Origin: an uncultured Christensenellaceae bacterium
GTDB lineage: Bacteria > Bacillota > Clostridia > Christensenellales > Borkfalkiaceae
Reading direction: 5' to 3'
Assembly (NCBI GenBank): GCA_910589015.1
Contig: CAJUSA010000031.1
Coordinates: forward strand, 1-5,693
Length of the DNA: 5,693 nt
Positions 4,874 to 5,693 of the stretch are shown in pieces (the first letter of the stretch is position 1; each line of letters starts with the position of its first letter). A model generated the notes under the pieces. The model searched no databases. It had not been told where the DNA came from and worked only from the letters and a program-made list of their open reading frames with translations. The translations under genes were made by a program, and so were the position numbers.

Positions 4874-5215
4874 TTAATCGTCCTCCGATTTTTTATTTTG
4901 CTTTGCTTGCTTCGGTGGTGTTTCGGGCAACGCCATAATGTCGTTGTAAAGTTCCGTTATAACGCCGTTGCCGCCGAGCGCGTGATATGCTTCATATTCG
5001 CGCCGCACCGCGTCCTTCGCGTAAACGGGGCAATAGCCGCGCTCGACCCACTTTTCATTTTGCCGTATGATTTCGGCGCGTAAAAGACATTGCGTGCCGT
5101 TTTCGAGGGCTTTGTGCCGCTGTTTGCCCGACTTAAAATGCGCGATAACCGCCGTTACGACGACCCCGACGGTGGTACTTATGAACGCCGTTAAAATGGT
5201 TGCCGCGATGTTCAC
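4874..5215 (-). CDS. One-TM phage lysis-cassette protein (holin-like or antiholin candidate)
   Basis: 113 residues with a GTG start at 5215, chosen because GAGG lies 6 nt upstream and the preceding gene stops at 5217. A hydrophobic helix (about 5-26) is followed by the basic stretch HFKSGKQRHK. The soluble part (about 36-98) holds ALENGTQCLLRAEII, ERGYCPVYAKDAV, YHALGGNGVITELY and a closing MALPETPP. This order of blocks, with a GY, a Y-rich helix and LGGNG, is one I associate with small membrane proteins next to holins in Clostridia phages. The tail is Lys/Glu/Asp-rich. It could be a second holin, an antiholin or a structural accessory protein. Its stop is 2 nt before the LLH holin start, so the two are translated together. 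Confidence 0.7.
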   Translation of the reverse strand: MNIAATILTAFISTTVGVVVTAVIAHFKSGKQRHKALENGTQCLLRAEIIRQNEKWVERGYCPVYAKDAVRREYEAYHALGGNGVITELYNDIMALPETPPKQAKQNKKSEDD

Positions 5216-5216
5216 G

Positions 5217-5435
5217 TTACACCTCGATAAACCACTCGTCGCGTAACGACGTTTGCCCGCTTGCGGCGATTTCGTCCTTTGTCTTGCCGTCGAGGGCGTT
5301 TACCCATATTTCCCGCGCGTCGTCGATTTCGCGTTGCGTGAGTATGCCCTTCGCCTTGTCTGCGTTCGCGGTTTCGAGCCATTTTTCAACGCTAAAAACC
5401 GCCGCCCCGCTTTTTGCTTCCTGCTTGTTTGCCAT
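5217..5435 (-). CDS. Hypothetical phage late protein, 72 residues
   Basis: The ATG at 5435 has GGAGG 10 nt upstream. The stop codon is 1 nt before the GTG of the next gene, whose ribosome binding site lies inside its last codons. The protein starts MANKQEAKSGAAVFSVEKWL. It is soluble, acidic and mostly helical (about 14-24, 33-47 and 50-58), ending RDEWFIEV. No membrane segment, Cys pair or known motif is visible. Its place between the reverse transcriptase and the lysis genes suggests a late structural or accessory protein, but function is unknown. Confidence 0.62.
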   Translation of the reverse strand: MANKQEAKSGAAVFSVEKWLETANADKAKGILTQREIDDAREIWVNALDGKTKDEIAASGQTSLRDEWFIEV

Positions 5436-5443
5436 AATGAATA

Positions 5444-5693
5444 TTACCTCCGTTTTTTATTTTGCCTTTTGGTGTAGTTGCTTACAATGCGTTTGAGTTT
5501 GTTTTTCGGCGCATACGGGTAAATGTGCTTTTTATAAAACCCGCAAGCGTTTATGTGCGATAACCACCCGACGAGCGATAATAGACTCATTGCTTGCCGC
5601 ACCGTGATGTAACCCGTCTTTTTGACCTTGCGCACGCGGCGGCATAATCGAAAAAATATGCGCTTGCGCAAAATGGTTTTGTGCTTATAAAAG
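5444..5693 (-). CDS. C-terminal part of a DGR-type reverse transcriptase (partial, runs off window)
   Basis: The frame is open to the window edge. A TTG at 5671 could be called a start but has no ribosome binding site, and the codons before it (FYKHKTIL) continue the family pattern, so this is the 3' end of a longer gene. The 82 visible residues are very basic. FYKHKTILRKRI resembles the thumb-region FYxxxTxLRKxI block of diversity-generating retroelement reverse transcriptases. TVRQAMSLLSLVGWLSHINACGFYKKHI then PKNKLKRIVS resembles their closing AxxxLSYxGWxxxTxxYxxYxxxIKPxxxxxKLKRxxS block. The catalytic YxDD motif would be outside the window. Such enzymes copy a template repeat with adenine mutagenesis into a target gene, usually a tail tip or fibre protein. 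The gap to the next gene is only 8 nt. A group II intron RT is less likely given the end sequence and phage setting. Confidence 0.7.
   Translation of the reverse strand, partial: FYKHKTILRKRIFFRLCRRVRKVKKTGYITVRQAMSLLSLVGWLSHINACGFYKKHIYPYAPKNKLKRIVSNYTKRQNKKRR

Noticed and set aside
5217..5443. Template repeat of a DGR downstream of the RT
   Set aside because: The interval is occupied by a supported 72-residue gene, and no near-copy of any segment is seen elsewhere in the window.
5669..5671. TTG start that would make the right-edge gene a complete 75-residue protein
   Set aside because: No RBS precedes it, and the frame is open upstream with codons that continue the RT C-terminal pattern.

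Overview
The window looks like the left end of a temperate phage or prophage genome from a Bacillota (probably Clostridia) host. The evidence is GGAGG-type ribosome binding sites before almost every gene, consensus sigma-A promoters, an LLH-type holin, an XRE-family repressor, and short genes packed into strand-coherent blocks. No host housekeeping gene is visible. The phage assignment comes from gene content and layout, not from a database match.

Layout, left to right. (1) 1-225 is noncoding, with short direct repeats. (2) 226-2174 is a leftward block: a full-length DDE (IS481/IS3-like, rve-fold) transposase at the far left, preceded in transcription order by a ribbon-helix-helix protein, two small unknown proteins and a 44-residue GTG-start protein. 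The 44-residue gene is driven by a perfect-consensus promoter whose spacer is a 21-bp palindrome. A strong intrinsic terminator separates the RHH gene from the transposase. (3) 1950-2570 is the control region: the leftward promoter, a candidate antisense RNA with its own promoter and terminator, and a consensus rightward promoter for the repressor. (4) 2570-3948 is a rightward lysogeny block: the XRE repressor, then a two-TM protein with two HIRAN-like repeats. (5) A bidirectional terminator lies at 3950-3983. (6) 3982-5693 is a leftward late block, read right to left: the C-terminus of a reverse transcriptase resembling those of diversity-generating retroelements (DGRs), a 72-residue unknown, a one-TM holin-like protein, an LLH holin and a P-loop kinase-like protein.

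How it may work together. The repressor would sit on the switch between the divergent promoters. When repression is lifted, the leftward operon would be expressed and, past the attenuating terminator, the transposase. This suggests the element integrates, and perhaps replicates, by DDE transposition, since no tyrosine or serine integrase is seen here. The rightward operon would hold lysogeny and may add a membrane-anchored accessory or exclusion function. The late block carries lysis genes immediately downstream of the reverse transcriptase. A DGR target gene with its variable and template repeats would be expected to the right, outside the window.

The most notable points are the probable pairing of transposase-based integration with a DGR, the antisense RNA opposite the first early gene, and the membrane-bound tandem HIRAN-like protein beside the repressor.
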